A DNA stretch of 64,000 bases from Bactrocera neohumeralis (lineage: Eukaryota; Arthropoda; Insecta; Diptera; Tephritidae): NCBI RefSeq assembly GCF_024586455.1, contig NC_065923.1, positions 54,901,237 to 54,965,236 of the forward strand, given 5' to 3'. The translations under genes and the position numbers were made by a program. The notes under the pieces are model-generated. The model was not told the DNA's origin, did no database searches, and saw only the letters and a program-made list of their open reading frames with translations. Each line of letters opens with the position of its first letter. Position 1 is the first letter of the stretch. Below are positions 11,390-23,495 of the stretch, piece by piece.

Positions 11390-12042
11390 TTAAGCTGTCA
11401 GTAGGGTATTTTTTTTTCAAAAAAAAAATGTTTGCATTTTCTGTTCCCTATACCCTTAGAAATAATGTAGAAACCCACTTTACCATTGGAAGGTTTCGAA
11501 AAAGGCCCAAAAATAATAATACCGCTGGACGTTCGGAGCGCTCAGAGTGCACACCTCAAACTTTAAACGCGTTTTTCTCAAACACACACTTTTTTAAACT
11601 GGCGGACATGATTCCGGTCGAACTACTCAACCGATTTGCATAATTTTCTCTTTTTAAATGTTCACAAAACGCCTGGCTATCGTCCCTACTATACTCATAA
11701 TTTTTTATAATTTATTGACAATGTTATGACAAAATGTATGTAAAAAAAACATGAGGAAAAATTAAAAATAAAGTTAATTATTTTTTTATTTATCAACATT
11801 TTTTCATGATTCTGGTAGGGACGATAACCATTCACGTACTTTTTAATAATAAATTGCGGTTTTGTGTTTCACGCAGCCATTTCTCCGACAGATGTCATCA
11901 AAAAATTCCAAAAAAAAATTTGTTTATACACTCCACGATATACTCGTACCTCATGATACGAAAAAAGTTCTATTGTAGAATACAAATTTCTATGGAAAAT
12001 AATGTCAAAAAAACAGGCCGGTTTACCCTACTGGCCCCTTAA
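11390..12042. mobile_element. TTAA-flanked MITE (CAGTAGGGTA type)
   Basis: Ends are TTAAGCTGTCAGTAGGGTA at 11390 and the reverse complement of TTAAGGGGCCAGTAGGGTA at 12042, so a TTAA target and a shared terminal CAGTAGGGTA block are visible. Length is 653 bp with no transposase. Internally it shares a short module (CTTTAAACGCGTTTTTCTCA at about 11561-11580) with the GGGGGTATTCTGG-type TTAA elements described further on, suggesting common ancestry. Confidence 0.65.
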
Positions 12043-12769
12043 ATAATTTGTATATTCTGAATTTCCAGATTCTCTGCTGAACTCTGATGTCTATATGGAT
12101 ATCAAACAAAAGAAAATTATTTGAATATATTGATAATCCACTTTAAAAGTATATTTAAAATGTCTGATGCCGTTTTTTCTTCGTTCAATAAATTAATTTA
12201 AAAATTGTGAAAAATCTCAGTTTTAATAAGTCTGAGTGCATTGTACCACTATTGATTGGATTTAAAAATCATTCTAGGAGCTTTCTTTACTAGGCGTACA
12301 TACATACGTATATATGTATGTACAACTAAGTAGTACTGCGTCCCATAGTTGACAAGTCAATGTCGTTGCGATATTGGAAGCTTTGAAATTGAATTGAATA
12401 AATAGAAGCCAAACCACTAAGCAAAAAATCATAATTACAGCGTGTCCATGTTTAATAGCGGTTATTCAGATTCTTGGCTTCTTTTCAATACACCTAAAGA
12501 CGAGCCTCTCATAGGTAAATTTCGTGCTCATTTTCCTACTTCCTGGATACGATGAAACCCATCTGATTTCTGAGCAAAGGGTACCGACCTTGTTGAGGTC
12601 CTATGATTCGGTGAGAGTTAATCAAGGTAAAAAATACTTGAATACGTAAATAAGGTAGATAAGCCAAGACTTTTGTTTCGTATGAATGAGGCGATTTTCG
12701 AGTAGTTTTTAATGTTATCTCTGTTAATATAATATGTTGATGAGATAGAGATGTATCTTACACCCATGT
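12043..12769. other. Intergenic, no gene seen
   Basis: AT-rich with a TACATACGTATATATGTATG palindromic microsatellite near 12300. The region from about 12600 may already be 3' flank of the mariner remnant. Confidence 0.35.
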
Positions 12770-13530
12770 CGTCCCCCTCAAAGTAATGACCTTGGCCACA
12801 ATTGTAACAACGTTCTTTCCAATCCCCAAAACAGTTGTTAAAGTCAATTTTCGGAATAGACTTCAATGCGGGTATGGATCATGTTAAACTCAATTGATTC
12901 AAAACGGTTTCCCCAGAGCAATCGGTTGAGTTTTCTGAATAGCCAGAAGTCACACGGAGCTAAATCAGGCAAATACGGTGGTTGCGACACGATATTGGTT
13001 TAAAATTAGCCGAAAAACTCACGAAGAATCAATAAAGTATTTGACGGTGCATTAGCGTGGTGCAAAAGCTAAGGGTTGTCGGCCCATAATTCCGACTTGT
13101 TTTTACGAATAGCTTTGCGCAAACGACGCATAACACTCAAATAGTGTGCCTTGTTTGACAGTTTGGCCGGTCGGAAGAAGTTTGGAGTGCACCACATCTC
13201 GATAATCGAAGAAAACTTTCAACATTACCTTGACTTTTTGACATGCTTTATTATGGTTTTCGGCATCGGCTCACCTTTGCACCGATATTCGGCCGATTGA
13301 TCCTCTGTTTCCGGGTCGTAAGCATAGATCCAAGGCTCATCGCAGTCGATTTTCGAAAAAATGTAGTGATTTCGGAACCAATCGTGCTTTTTTTCAAAAA
13401 GGTTTTCACAGACCCTTCCGATATTCCAACGATAACATTAAAATCTCTGACTGTTAATCTTCGATTCTCAAGCACCAATTACTTTATTTTATTGACGTGT
13501 TGATCATCAGTTGATTATTTTGATGTGGCA
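12770..13530 (-). pseudogene. mariner transposase remnant
   Basis: On the minus strand, starting near 13478, LENRRLTVRDFNVIVGISEG with SVKTFLKK is the mariner helix-turn-helix region. Further down come frame-shifted pieces of the central part. Between about 13130 and 12950 lie RRLRKAIRKNKSELWADNP, LLHHANAPSNT (normally HHDNAPSHT, so the catalytic Asp is now Ala) and SQPPYLPDLAPCDFWLFRKL, which carries the last Asp of the DD34D triad. Internal deletions and stops make it inactive. Confidence 0.75.
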
Positions 13531-14000
13531 CTTGGCACAAATATCACTGACAGCCATACCAACTTAGAAACAAAATTCTTTCATTTTACCGTATTTAAAT
13601 CGAAAGCTAATCTCGTCATCAAAGTAAAACTTCACCCGAATAGTGTCTTTAAGACATGCCCTCTCACGTGTAATAATTGTATTATAACTACAGAAGATTA
13701 CGAATTTGTAGACCCCAACGTATGCTCTTTTACCAAAAATTAAATCAGGTCAATACTCTCCTTGCCCCAAAAACCCAATTGAAAGATTTTCAAACTTCCT
13801 TTTGACTCGTATACATCGGTCATGTGAGCTATCTTAGAGAAATTCAGATGGTTTCTCCTCCTGACAAAAGTGTGTGTCCTTGTGTCTAGAGTGGCTAAAA
13901 TGGGTGAATTCTTCCCTTAGTCCTCTTATACCTAATATACAGATTTTCAAACATTCAAACATTATATCCTATACCATGATACCAGTTTTTCCATTAAATC
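13531..14000 (+). repeat. Intergenic with a diverged family-F fragment
   Basis: From about 13760 blocks such as CTTCCCTTAGTCC, then TATACCTAATATACAGATTT, resemble the right-hand half of family F (compare 15100-15140). The fragment runs into a LINE piece at about 14000. Positions 13531-13760 hold nothing I recognise. Confidence 0.45.
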
Positions 14001-14160
14001 TCACAAAGTGTAATATGATGTATTTTTCCCGTAAATCTCGGCATCACTCTCCTTATGTAATAAAATCCTATAGACTAGAGCAAGTTTTCAACTTTGTTGA
14101 TTTGGAAGTTACTACGGACCTTAACCTTAACTTGTTCACCTTACGGTTGAACGTATCACC
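14001..14160 (+). pseudogene. LINE reverse-transcriptase fragment
   Basis: The frame reads LNLTKCNMMYFSRKSRHHSP, then YVIKSYRLEQVFNFVDLEVT, TDLNLN. This is the region after the YxDD box of a Jockey/CR1-like LINE polymerase, where related elements have a LGVTxDxKLxF motif. The same element type is represented at 59990-60400, where the corresponding part is YGP/LIN-like in a broken frame. Short and isolated, so a dead fragment. Confidence 0.6.
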
Positions 14161-14179
14161 TAAAACTGATACCAGATTT

Positions 14180-15424
14180 TGCCATTAAATCTCGAAACTT
14201 GGCATGCGGGTTCCTTAGTACAAAAAAACCACGGGCCACTACCACGCCCACAAATTGCCATTCACCGAAAACCTATAAAGTGCCAAAAATATGCACTAAA
14301 TTAAGATATAAAACTGTCATTTGGCACAGGGGATCGCAGCAGCAAGGGGCACCTGTGTATACAAAAATTTGAAAAAGGGGGCGTGGCTCCGCTTCCTAAT
14401 ACGTTTAATATGCATGTCTCCCAAACCACTAAAGCTACAACAACCAAATTCGCCCAGCACGAATGGTACAAGAACTTCTACTGATAATGTGAAATTGAAT
14501 GAAAATTAAAATGGATGAAAACCCCGCTCACTCCCCATATTACGGTACTGTTCAAAACTACTAAAAGCGTGATGAATCAATAATTAAGTGCACCAGAAAC
14601 GTAAAATTTTGTCGGAGGGATAGTATGACAATGCTTTATAGGGGCCGGGGTAAAAATTGTACGATGGGTGTGGCACCGCCCACTTTTTGGGGAAATCCCA
14701 TAACTCGGGACACGTCCGACCGATTTCGACAAAATTTGGGAAGTGGCATTCTTTTCATATTCCTGTGCCACCCTGTGAAAATGAGTGAAATCGGACAATA
14801 AGCACGCCTACTTCTCATATAGCACAATTTTAAATTCCACCTGATACGTTCAGTTTCCAGTACACAAATGAATAAGCAATTAATATAATGGAATTTTTGC
14901 ACAAATAATGCATTTAGTGTATGCCACCTTATGACCAGAAATTGTTCAAATCCAACCAAAACTGTTCAACACCCTAGGTACCGAATATATTGATCGAAAA
15001 TATCGGTCAATGTGTGGGATATATAATTGATATTCAGGCATAATCCCTTTCTATCAATAGTTTGTCTGCATGTCAAAAATGGGTTGATCGGACTAATACT
15101 TCCCTTAGCCTCCATATACTTAATATAAAGAATTTCGAACGTCCGGTATACTGCATAAATCGGCCAATATGTGAGTTATCCCAATGAAAATAGGAGGGTG
15201 TGTTTTATTCATAACAGTGTATCTTTGTGCCTAAAATAGATAAATTCGAGCGAAAACTTGGCCTAGCCCCTATATGACTAATATCAGGATTTTCGAATAT
15301 CCGGCTGAATTTACTCTATTTGATTGGTTTTACACTTTAAAGTATTTCCCTGGTTTTGATTCTTGCAAGTTGCAACAGTATAAAATGTTCGGTTGCATCC
15401 TAACTTAGCCCTTCCTTACTTGTT
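14180..15424 (+). repeat. Family-F repeat, long copy
   Basis: Diagnostic blocks occur in order: GGGCCACTACCACGCCCACA, GAAAACCTATAAAGTGCC, GGGGGCGTGGCTCCGC, CTCACTCCCCATATTACGGT, CCGCCCACTTTTTGGGG, ATAAGCACGCCTACTTCTCA, TATTTCCCTGGTTTTGATTC and a terminal TAACTTAGCCCTTCCTTACT plus TGTTA. The left terminal hairpin seen at 30216 is missing, because this copy is joined to the LINE fragment at its start. It contains no coding capacity. Confidence 0.7.
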
Positions 15425-15691
15425 ATTCTTGGTATCTGCACGGCGTTTATAATTAATAAGCTGGTTTGGAATTGCTTCGAAAAATATGCAGTAAAATTTA
15501 ATAATGAAACTTTTTTCTGGGTTCTGAACATTTGTAACTAATATATTTATCAAATAAAAAACATTGCGAGGTGTGATTACTTATTTCAAAAACTGAAAAT
15601 GGTTAAGGGCAACCATATAATTAATTTTTACACAGATTTGTTAAATAGTAAACAAGCGATATAAATATTCGCTGATAGTGACTCATATATT
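15425..15691 (-). other. 3' flank of Fbp1-A
   Basis: Presumed 3' UTR and downstream region of Fbp1-A on the minus strand. No canonical AATAAA was seen on that strand; an ATTAAA variant occurs near 15497-15502. The exact mRNA end cannot be fixed by eye. Confidence 0.35.
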
Positions 15692-18600
15692 TCAGTAAAA
15701 GTCGTCAGCAACTATCTGTTTACTATGGAATATCTGTACATCCATTAAATGTGCATTAGGTAGGGATCCAATATTTTCCATACTCTCTATGGGGCGGTCT
15801 AACGGAAAGCCGAGTGGTAGGTGATCCAAGCTCGTGCTGCTCATGCCCATACCGCAAACGTCGTGGTCCATATCTAGTTGGTGCACTGTAGGCCGCCAAT
15901 CAGTTGTCACTGGTGTGATGATGACCAGCATTTGCATTGGCAATCCTTCGACTCGGCCGCGTGGCAATAATAAGCGATGTGGAAAGCGACAACTCTGTCC
16001 TTGCACTTGGTCCAATGTAATATCCGCATCACCTTCGAGTGCTTGCATTACACTCTTGTAGATTTCGGTAAATGGGGTCGTATCTCGTGCAGTCCAGGTA
16101 ATGTCGTGAGATTTACGCGTGATTACATTGCGTCCGCTGTGAAGGTCCGCTATGAAAGTATCCAATAAAATAAAGTTTTGGCGTTGGCGGTTTAATTGTG
16201 TTCCCAGTTCATTAGTGTCTGTCTTCGGCCCAAGAAGTATACGGACGACTACACGTTTATTAAGATTTGCGGTAACATCAACGTTGATGGTGAATGTTTG
16301 ATGATTGAGACGTTGTTGACGTGCGACAACCATACGTTGCGAAAGACCTCTCAATTGGTTGGCTGACGTTGCGGCATTAATGAGGTCTACATCGTCAGTA
16401 TCCACATATGTTCGTAACTTGTCAACACTCACGTCGTTGATGCTAACACCATTCGTTTGAAGCTCTTCTTTACTGTAGCTACCTAACTGTTGCTGACGTT
16501 GTAAATCAGCGATTTGAACAATACGACGAAGCAAGTGCAGTAAAATTGGATTTTCAGTGTCCATACTTATTTGATTTAGTGTTTGAAAGTTGGCGTTAAT
16601 GTCCTCAGTTTGGAGTATAATTTCACTCAAGATATTCAAAAGATTCACACCTTGACCGATCGATCGCTTGCCCAATAGGATGTCACCGATCAATTGATCA
16701 ATACCAACTGCATTACGAATATCGTTCCTTTGCTCATTTTCAACTCCACGAAGTATTTCTTTTTCAATTATCACTTGTAAACGACTTTCAACATCTCTAA
16801 TACGGTTAAGTAGTATTCTGCTTCGACGAGAGTTAAGACGTATCCTGTTTAAGCGAAGGGCTAAGCGTTGATCTGGAGAATTTGAAAGTCGTTGATTGGT
16901 AAAGATATCTGCCGGAATTGTGTCATCCTGTATTTGAAGTATATCCTGAAAACCCAGTGAAATATGTTCCAAATTGATACGTGCCATTAACTGTTGAAGG
17001 TTGTGCAAAAGCAACTCTCCATCACGCTTTTGATTCCAATAATGGTCACGGTTTACAACAAGCAGGCTGCGAGGAGACCGGTATCGCCCCATACCAGATC
17101 CTTCAACTTCAATATCGTGCACATTACTGTCGTGTTGGGAGGTGGTATGAATAGGATCATTGTTCAGCCGCCTTCGATTCATGTCAATCCTCAGTTGGGC
17201 GCTTGGGTTTATTTCATTTTGTCCATTGACTTCCTGTTCAGAGTGAATACCGATATTTCCCATTCCGCGTGCAACAGTTGTCCAAATTCTTGGGTCCTCC
17301 ACGATTCTATCTTTACTGATAACATCGTCTTTATTACTATGGATGAAGTTCAACCAGCTACGACCTATTCTTGCATAGACATTTTTCCATTCTTCCTGAT
17401 TTCTGTCGACATTACGCCTTTCCTCCAATATAGATTCCTGTTTCTGGTTTTCTTTTTCCCACTGGTTCAATCCACGACTACCGACGTGCTCTAGACCTTT
17501 ATTGCTGATATCAACATCTTGAACCTGATTATTTGTTTGTACATAATCATTTGTGTGACCAATGTTTAGCGGTGAAGAACTGTCCACAACTGAGTTGTCA
17601 ACTACATGGTTTTTCCTTTGACGATGCATTGCCATTTGTCTGTTCCAGTCCATTGGCATATCCACACCTAAATCGATACGTTGGGCTAATCCACGATGTT
17701 CGGTATTAGCGGCATCATACCCACCAAAATGTTCGGCTTGAATTGAGATGTGACTGTTAATTTGGTTAACTCCTGATTGACCCCAACGGCCGTTCAAATC
17801 AATAGCCGTTTTAGGCTGTTCACCTCTGAAATACATCCGGTTGTTGACAGCAGCTTGTTGGCTGTTATGATTGATGTGTAATAAACGTTCATCATCAGCC
17901 GTGGTTGTTGGCAGCGGAATGCCAACTTGGTTATTGTGCCAGCCTACTTGAGGGGTTTCCTTAAAATAATCATTAAACGGATTTCGCAAATAAATAGTGT
18001 TACCACTATGCTTCCAATGAAGGTTCGATGAATCATCGTTGCCAATGTCAACTCGTCGCACGTTCTTTCCACTTTCGCTATTAATGAACCGATCAGAAGG
18101 ATCATCATTGCTCAAGGTATTCCGATTCAAACCGGACCAAAGACGCCGACCAAAATAAATAAAACGATCTTTGTCTGTGTCTAAGTCTACTGCATGGATG
18201 CCTCTCATGTTCTGACCTCGTATTTGTTCTTCTTTGCGCCGAATTTCACTCTCCAACATCGACCCTACGTTTCTTTCTAAACTAACTCGTCCTAGCACTG
18301 GTCGATTTACGTCCACTCTCATCTGTTGCTCATTTTGCAGCTCTGACTCGTGTTCACTTAAGCACAAATCATTGATCAAAGAATGCAGGAATGATTGGAA
18401 GCCAACGTCATTTGTAAATAATCGAACGTCCCTCTCCTTGCGCAAAACATTAGAGGACAATGTTACCGGTAAGACTATGCGACCATCATCGCGCATGTTA
18501 ATATGCGTAGCATCGTTTGCAGCTCCAACTTTACGCCCTTGTACTTCCATTCGCATTTCACGCCATGGCATCCACAGCTGTTCACGATCTAAAGTATTTA

Positions 18601-19428
18601 TCGGATTAGTATTCCTATTCCACAACTTATTTAACCTAATTATTTCGAGTATTCTCGGGCGTTTAGTTTGTCTACTGTACGTACTGGAACTACTCAATTG
18701 ATTGAAATTAATTTCTTTGGCTCGGCGGAGTATGTCCGCATCTAGATAAAGCTCTGGTAAAATTTCGTGTAAGCCTGGCACAACTAAGTTCTGAGTGTCA
18801 TTTCGATCGCGTATAGCAAGCAACAATGAGTTCACTAGTAGAACGCCGTTAACGTGAACTCGGGCATATAGCAAATTCCGTTGTAGTGTATCCCAATCGC
18901 GTGAACGTACGAAGACGCGATAAAGCCCAATCATTTGACGAATATCATCGACATCGGCTATGGTATACATTTTATCCTCAGCCAACAAACGTTGGTTACG
19001 ACTTAGTTCTATCACACGAGCCATTTCATCGTCGATGCCCTAAACAAAAAATACAAAATAAAAATTTTAAAGACTGGAAAATTATATGGAAATACCCCAA
19101 TGTAACGAGTCTGGTCATCGACTAAATGTTCAGGTTGCAACTTTGACATCTGCAAGAGTTCTTCGTCGTTCACATTTGGTTCTTGCACGTGTTGAAGTAT
19201 GTCCAATAGGAATTTCTGTCGCAAAAGATCTTCATGACTCATTTGAGAAATATGACGCTTGCCTAAATACGTTGAAATACATAAGTCCGATATTATGGAA
19301 AACGATTTGAAAAGTCCTTTACCGATATTTCCAACAGGTGGACCTCCTCTTCGGATGTCTACATTATCAATCACTGCGGCTGCTCCGAAGCTGATCAACC
19401 CGATCAGGGTAAAGATGAAAATCTTCAT
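15692..19428 (-). CDS. Fbp1: Fbp1-like hexamerin (larval serum protein) receptor, copy A
   Basis: A protein of the Fbp1/arylphorin-receptor family, in flies the ecdysone-controlled fat-body receptor that takes storage hexamerins back up before pupation. Exons are 19323-19428, 19096-19262 and 15692-19039; introns are 60 and 56 bp with GT/AG ends. The ATG at 19428 is chosen because it gives a signal peptide (MKIFIFTLIGLISFGAAA) and matches copy B. The predicted length is 1206 aa, against roughly 1030 for Drosophila Fbp1. Residues about 40-190 form the hemocyanin-N-like helical part (IRQMIGLYRVFVRSRDW, IRDRNDTQNLVVPG, LPELYLD). Residues about 200-700 are an Asn/Arg/Asp-rich, poorly conserved centre. 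Residues about 975-1175 are the hemocyanin-C-like part (RILLGPKTD, FILLDTFI, FPHRLLLPRG, LPLGFPLDRP) with Cys1108 and Cys1153. Copper-binding histidines of hemocyanins are absent, as in hexamerins. Family call is firm; a receptor role is inferred from homology. Confidence 0.9.
19263..19322 (-). other. Fbp1-A intron 1: 60 bp, in frame and stop-free
   Basis: The intron lies between donor G|GTAAAG and acceptor TTTAG|GC, in phase 1. It is exactly 20 codons long and has no stop in the coding frame, so unspliced RNA would still encode a continuous protein with 20 extra residues just after the N-terminus. Splicing is favoured because copy B has an intron at the same place and phase with a strong GTGAGT donor and a length that is not a multiple of three. 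Confidence 0.8.
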
Positions 19429-19517
19429 TTCACTGGTGCTGCTAAATTTGAGTGTTAAGGATTTAAACAAGTTAACTTCACTTTGAGATGTGTTGATTAA
19501 AGCAGTTAATCTGAGAT

Positions 19518-19525
19518 CTTTTATA
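19518..19525 (-). promoter_or_regulatory. TATA box of Fbp1-A
   Basis: TATAAAAG on the minus strand lies about 97 bp upstream of the ATG. A start site at about 19494 (TCAACA) would be some 30 bp downstream and leave a 5' UTR of roughly 66 nt. Position and sequence fit a strong, stage-specific insect promoter, but no start-site data are available. Confidence 0.65.
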
Positions 19526-19526
19526 C

Positions 19527-20859
19527 TAAATCAATTGGGTAATGTTTACCAGCCGCAGGCTTGGTGCATTTATCTTTCCGCCAAGTTGCAATTTTAAAGC
19601 GTAAACAATTCCAGCGGCTTTTTTTAATATTTTCGTTTCTGAATCTCATACTTCCTCAGACAATATGACAAATGTTAAAGGCATTGTCGATCGTAAATGA
19701 TGTTATTTGTTAATGTGAAAGTTCTTATCTATGAACGCTATATGAAGCCCACATCAGGAATTATGCAATTTTCCTTCTTCTGTCGTCAGCTAAAGATCCC
19801 TATTCTGATATTTGCACAGAATATGTCTATTTCATCTGTATTTTAATTCTTCAATCATAAGTAATACTGAAATTGTAATAAAATAACTATATAATATTAA
19901 GAGCTATTATGCTACATAAATAACCATCTCTTTTTAAGAAAAAGATTTAAAGTCAGTAAAAAGATTTATATCATTTCTGGTGCACTCGTGGCCACGCAAA
20001 GCTTACCACTACACTCTCTTAAATTTTTTTTCGGACTTTTTCGTTCGTTCCGGATTTCTTTCGATTTGGTTTTTTTTATGTTTTTAGTAAGCATAAGTAA
20101 ACTAAATCATAGTATCTTATTATAATTATAGTTTTTAATTTATTACGTTTAATGAGTAAAACACAAATTTGCTTTTCTGTGCTTATGCAAAAGCGGCCGA
20201 TTTTATTGTTTTTAAAGTGATACACCTGCTAAACTTCGTGTTTCAACTAAAAAAAAAATAAAATAAAATATTACTTTCAAATATAGTGTAAACGAGGTTA
20301 TATTAAAAAAATTAAATATATCATTTTTTCATCGCATGTCAGTCTCTTACATTTCGTGCTCATTTTGGAAAGCTCACTAGCTTTCAATTGATTTATCTAT
20401 AGCTGAATGTGTTTTGCTTTTAATTTATAATATTTTTGATTAATAACCTGTTATTAACTTATTTCTAAATCAAAAGTTTCTATACCGTAAAAAGTACCGC
20501 TATAAAATGTAGTCAAATGTGCACAATGCTTCAAAATTTTGAGTGGTAAGGTTTGCGTGTCCACAAGTGTAAACTTATTTACGTACACATATGTACCTAT
20601 ATATGTATGTGTATAAAAATGTCAAAAAAAAAATAATTGCAATTAAAATGAAATTAATATTTTCAGCTAGGCTATTCCCCCACATCGTCTGATTGTATTT
20701 TGTTTATGAATAGATTTTGACAAGTGAACATTTGACCCTAAACTCGGGCATAGAATTCTCAAAGCATAGCTTCAATCAGAGATAAGATTTTTGCGAACTC
20801 TTCGGTAATAGGAATGTGTGTTTATGCGCACAACGTCAATGTACTTCAACTAGAGAATG
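19527..20859. other. Upstream region of Fbp1-A, no gene
   Basis: AT-rich single-copy-looking sequence that should hold the control region of Fbp1-A. I searched by eye for inverted AGGTCA-type ecdysone receptor sites and found none that I would defend. Confidence 0.4.
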
Positions 20860-21124
20860 TATATCGTCACCTGAAATGCAAAATAACGTAACAACATTTT
20901 CGGAAATTTACAATGGCATGAATGAAACACGAAATAAAATGGAACATGAGTGAAAAAAAATTGTAATATTGGTTAAAACTGGTTTATATCTGAGTGCAGA
21001 ACTTGAAAATGTTGAACATATGTAATATTATGTATGCAATTTGAAGTAGTGAAGCGTAATCAATAAGACACTCAATTTCGAATTTTTTGAAGATACGTTA
21101 TTTTGCATTTCAGGTGACGATATA
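20860..21124. mobile_element. 265-bp MITE with perfect 31-bp TIRs
   Basis: Positions 20860-20890 and 21094-21124 are exact reverse complements (left end TATATCGTCACCTGAAATGC). The interior is AT-rich and non-coding. The ends are TA-rich, consistent with a TA target, but the flanks do not settle this. It lies about 1.3-1.6 kb upstream of the Fbp1-A promoter. Confidence 0.8.
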
Positions 21125-21899
21125 TAGAATATATTCTCTGCTTCAACAGCGGCATTTTTGTTATTCGCGAAACTGTTCCCAGCACATTTTCAACCGATGC
21201 CTAAAAGTATGCAATATTTATTGACGGCAATTGCAGAAAATGCTAGTGAATTCAACCAAATACCAAAATGTTTATAGTTCCGGTATCTCACAAGGCACTC
21301 AACCGACCGGAGCGAAATTCGCTGCTTCACATTCTCAAAATGCTGAAAGGGGTTCAAAATGATCCAGCAATTTGTTCCATTTCAAAATTATAATTCAGTT
21401 GAAGCTGGCTTTTCCATACGAAGGATGAAAAAAGGAATCAGGACGAAGTTATGAAAATAGCATTGTCGGCAACATTTTAAATAGAGTAGATTAATTATGA
21501 GCAACTTATCGAATACTTGAAAAGTGACCCACAGTCATTCAAAATAAAATACATACATATTTGCATTGAAATATTAGTCCAGAAAGTATTTGCTTACATC
21601 GATATATGGAACATACCTGTGTGTACATATGTATGTATGTGCAACATACGCGATTTAGTTTTATACACAGTTATTTTACTGCTTTCATTAGAAGAATTAA
21701 CTTATATCTGTCATATCGGCTTATTTTCAGTCACGGTATATATCTGATAATATTCGAAATTATGCAAACATAAATATTTCTATAAATAATATATTTGTTT
21801 GCTTTCGTAAAAAAATGACTAAGACTTACAGAACAGTGAGACAGTGTGGGAGCGCCTTGTGTAAAAAAACATTCTTTAAACAGAAACATTGTTAACCGT
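21125..21899. other. Intergenic, no gene seen
   Basis: AT-rich with TATGTATGTATG tracts near 21630. No supported coding region; short open frames lack motifs. Confidence 0.4.
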
Positions 21900-23495
21900 C
21901 GTACAATATCAGTAATAACACGTAAGGAATGGCTATGTTCGGGTTTAGCCGAACAATTCAACTTGCCAAGATCAAAACCGTGGAAATATCTTCAGGTGCA
22001 TATTGTTACAAGTTCTAAGGGGTCTAAGGCAAGTTTTCACCCGATTTTATTCATTTAACACAAAGATACACCGTTATTAGAAAAACATACTCTTCACATT
22101 TTGTTAAAATAACTCACACATTTGCCAATATATGCGGTATAAAGTGAAATGGAAGTTCGAAAATCTTTCTATTAGATATACGATGGCAGCTAAAGAAATT
22201 ATTGATCCAATTCAATCAGAATCCTTTCCGAATTTCCTCACAGACTAAACGATATTTTCAATAAAAAATTCGCAATTCGAACTTTGATTTCCATATTCAG
22301 TATCTGGGAACTTGAACAGTTTGGTCCGTTTGAACAAATTTTGGGTTCTACTTTAAAGGGTTAGGGGTAGTCAGAGGCACGAAAAAATGTGAATTTTCAG
22401 TATTTTTTTTGCTATTAAATCGTGTTGTTTTACTAAAGTAGTAATATGGCGTTATTATAGAATGTGTTGACTTGAAGTCACGAAAATTTCAAAACAAAAA
22501 TTTAATTTCCAAAGTTATAGTTGTTGTTGACAAAAAAAATTAGTTTTATAAGTAGGTAAACTCGGGCCTGATAGAAGGATTTTTTTTTTTTTTTTCAAAA
22601 TTTACAAAATGGCGGCCTCAGGAAATTTTTGGGAAAAAATGGTCTTAAAAAATCGAAATTTGAAAAAATCCTTCGATCAGGCTCGAGGTTATTATATATT
22701 CTAAAAGCTGTATAAATTTCATTAAAATCTTCTGACCGGTTTTCGAGTTACAGTTGTCATCAGTTCAAAAAACATAGTTTGAGAAAAACGCGCTTAAAGT
22801 TTCACACCAGCGCTTTGATGTGCCCGAGCTCTCTTTGTTATTTGTCGAATAACACAAAACCTAATTATCGGATAAACGTGAAATTTTCGGAAAATATTTT
22901 TAAGATATTACGCTTAACGAAAATGTAAAAAAAAATTAATTTTTTGAAAATTCTGACTACCCCTAACCCCCTAAGCAAGTTTTATGCTCATATATTGATT
23001 GGTGCTTCATTTGCATTTTGAAAAGTGAAAGAACCAGATAGGATTTAAAATTGGGTTATATTAGAAGTAGGCGTGATTGTAGTTCGATTTCGTTTGTTTT
23101 CCTACTGGAGTATAGGCATGCCACGGTAACATTATATACTAAATTCGATCGATATCGATCGAGTAGATCCTGATATATAGATTTTCACCTAAATAGGGGC
23201 GGTGCCACGAACATCACTCATTTTTGACCCCGGCTCCTATAAAGTACTCTTGTACAATCCCAGGTGCAAAATTTAATGATGCCTCTGACATATTTATTTG
23301 CTTATTTATCGCCCTTTTAGTAGTTTTTAACAGAACCGTTACATAGGGAGTGGGTGATTTAATTAATTTTTATAATGTCAGTTGGGGTGATTCAGTGATT
23401 TGGTTTATGTACTCTAAGTCGTTTAGGAGATATGTAGATTTAAACATTTAGAGTGCGTGGCCCCTTGCTACTGTAATTCCCCGTGCAAAAATTAT
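21900..23495 (-). repeat. Family-F repeat, minus orientation, split by a TTAA MITE
   Basis: Read on the minus strand it shows the family-F 3' blocks (the complement of TTCGGGTTTAGCCGAACAAT at about 21938) and, further along, GGCGGTGCCACG, CCCCGGCTCCTATAAAGTAC and GTGCGTGGCCCC. The copy is interrupted by the TTAA element at 22353-22974 and meets an oppositely oriented copy at about 23495. Confidence 0.6.
22353..22974. mobile_element. TTAA-type MITE (AGGGTTAGGGGTAGTCAG ends)
   Basis: The left end reads TTAAAGGGTTAGGGGTAGTC and the right end is its inverted counterpart, GACTACCCCTAACCCCCTAA (TTAA mutated to CTAA). Length is 622 bp with no transposase. Internal sequence includes an imperfect inverted pair (CTGATAGAAGGATTTTTT near 22569 and AAAAAATCCTTCGATCAGGC near 22662). 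It also carries the GAGAAAAACGCGCTTAAAGT module shared with the other TTAA elements in this window. Confidence 0.7.

Noticed and set aside
16994..17494. A 166-codon plus-strand frame within Fbp1-A
   Set aside because: It overlaps the well-supported minus-strand gene, has no motif and is hydrophobic in the way antisense frames often are.
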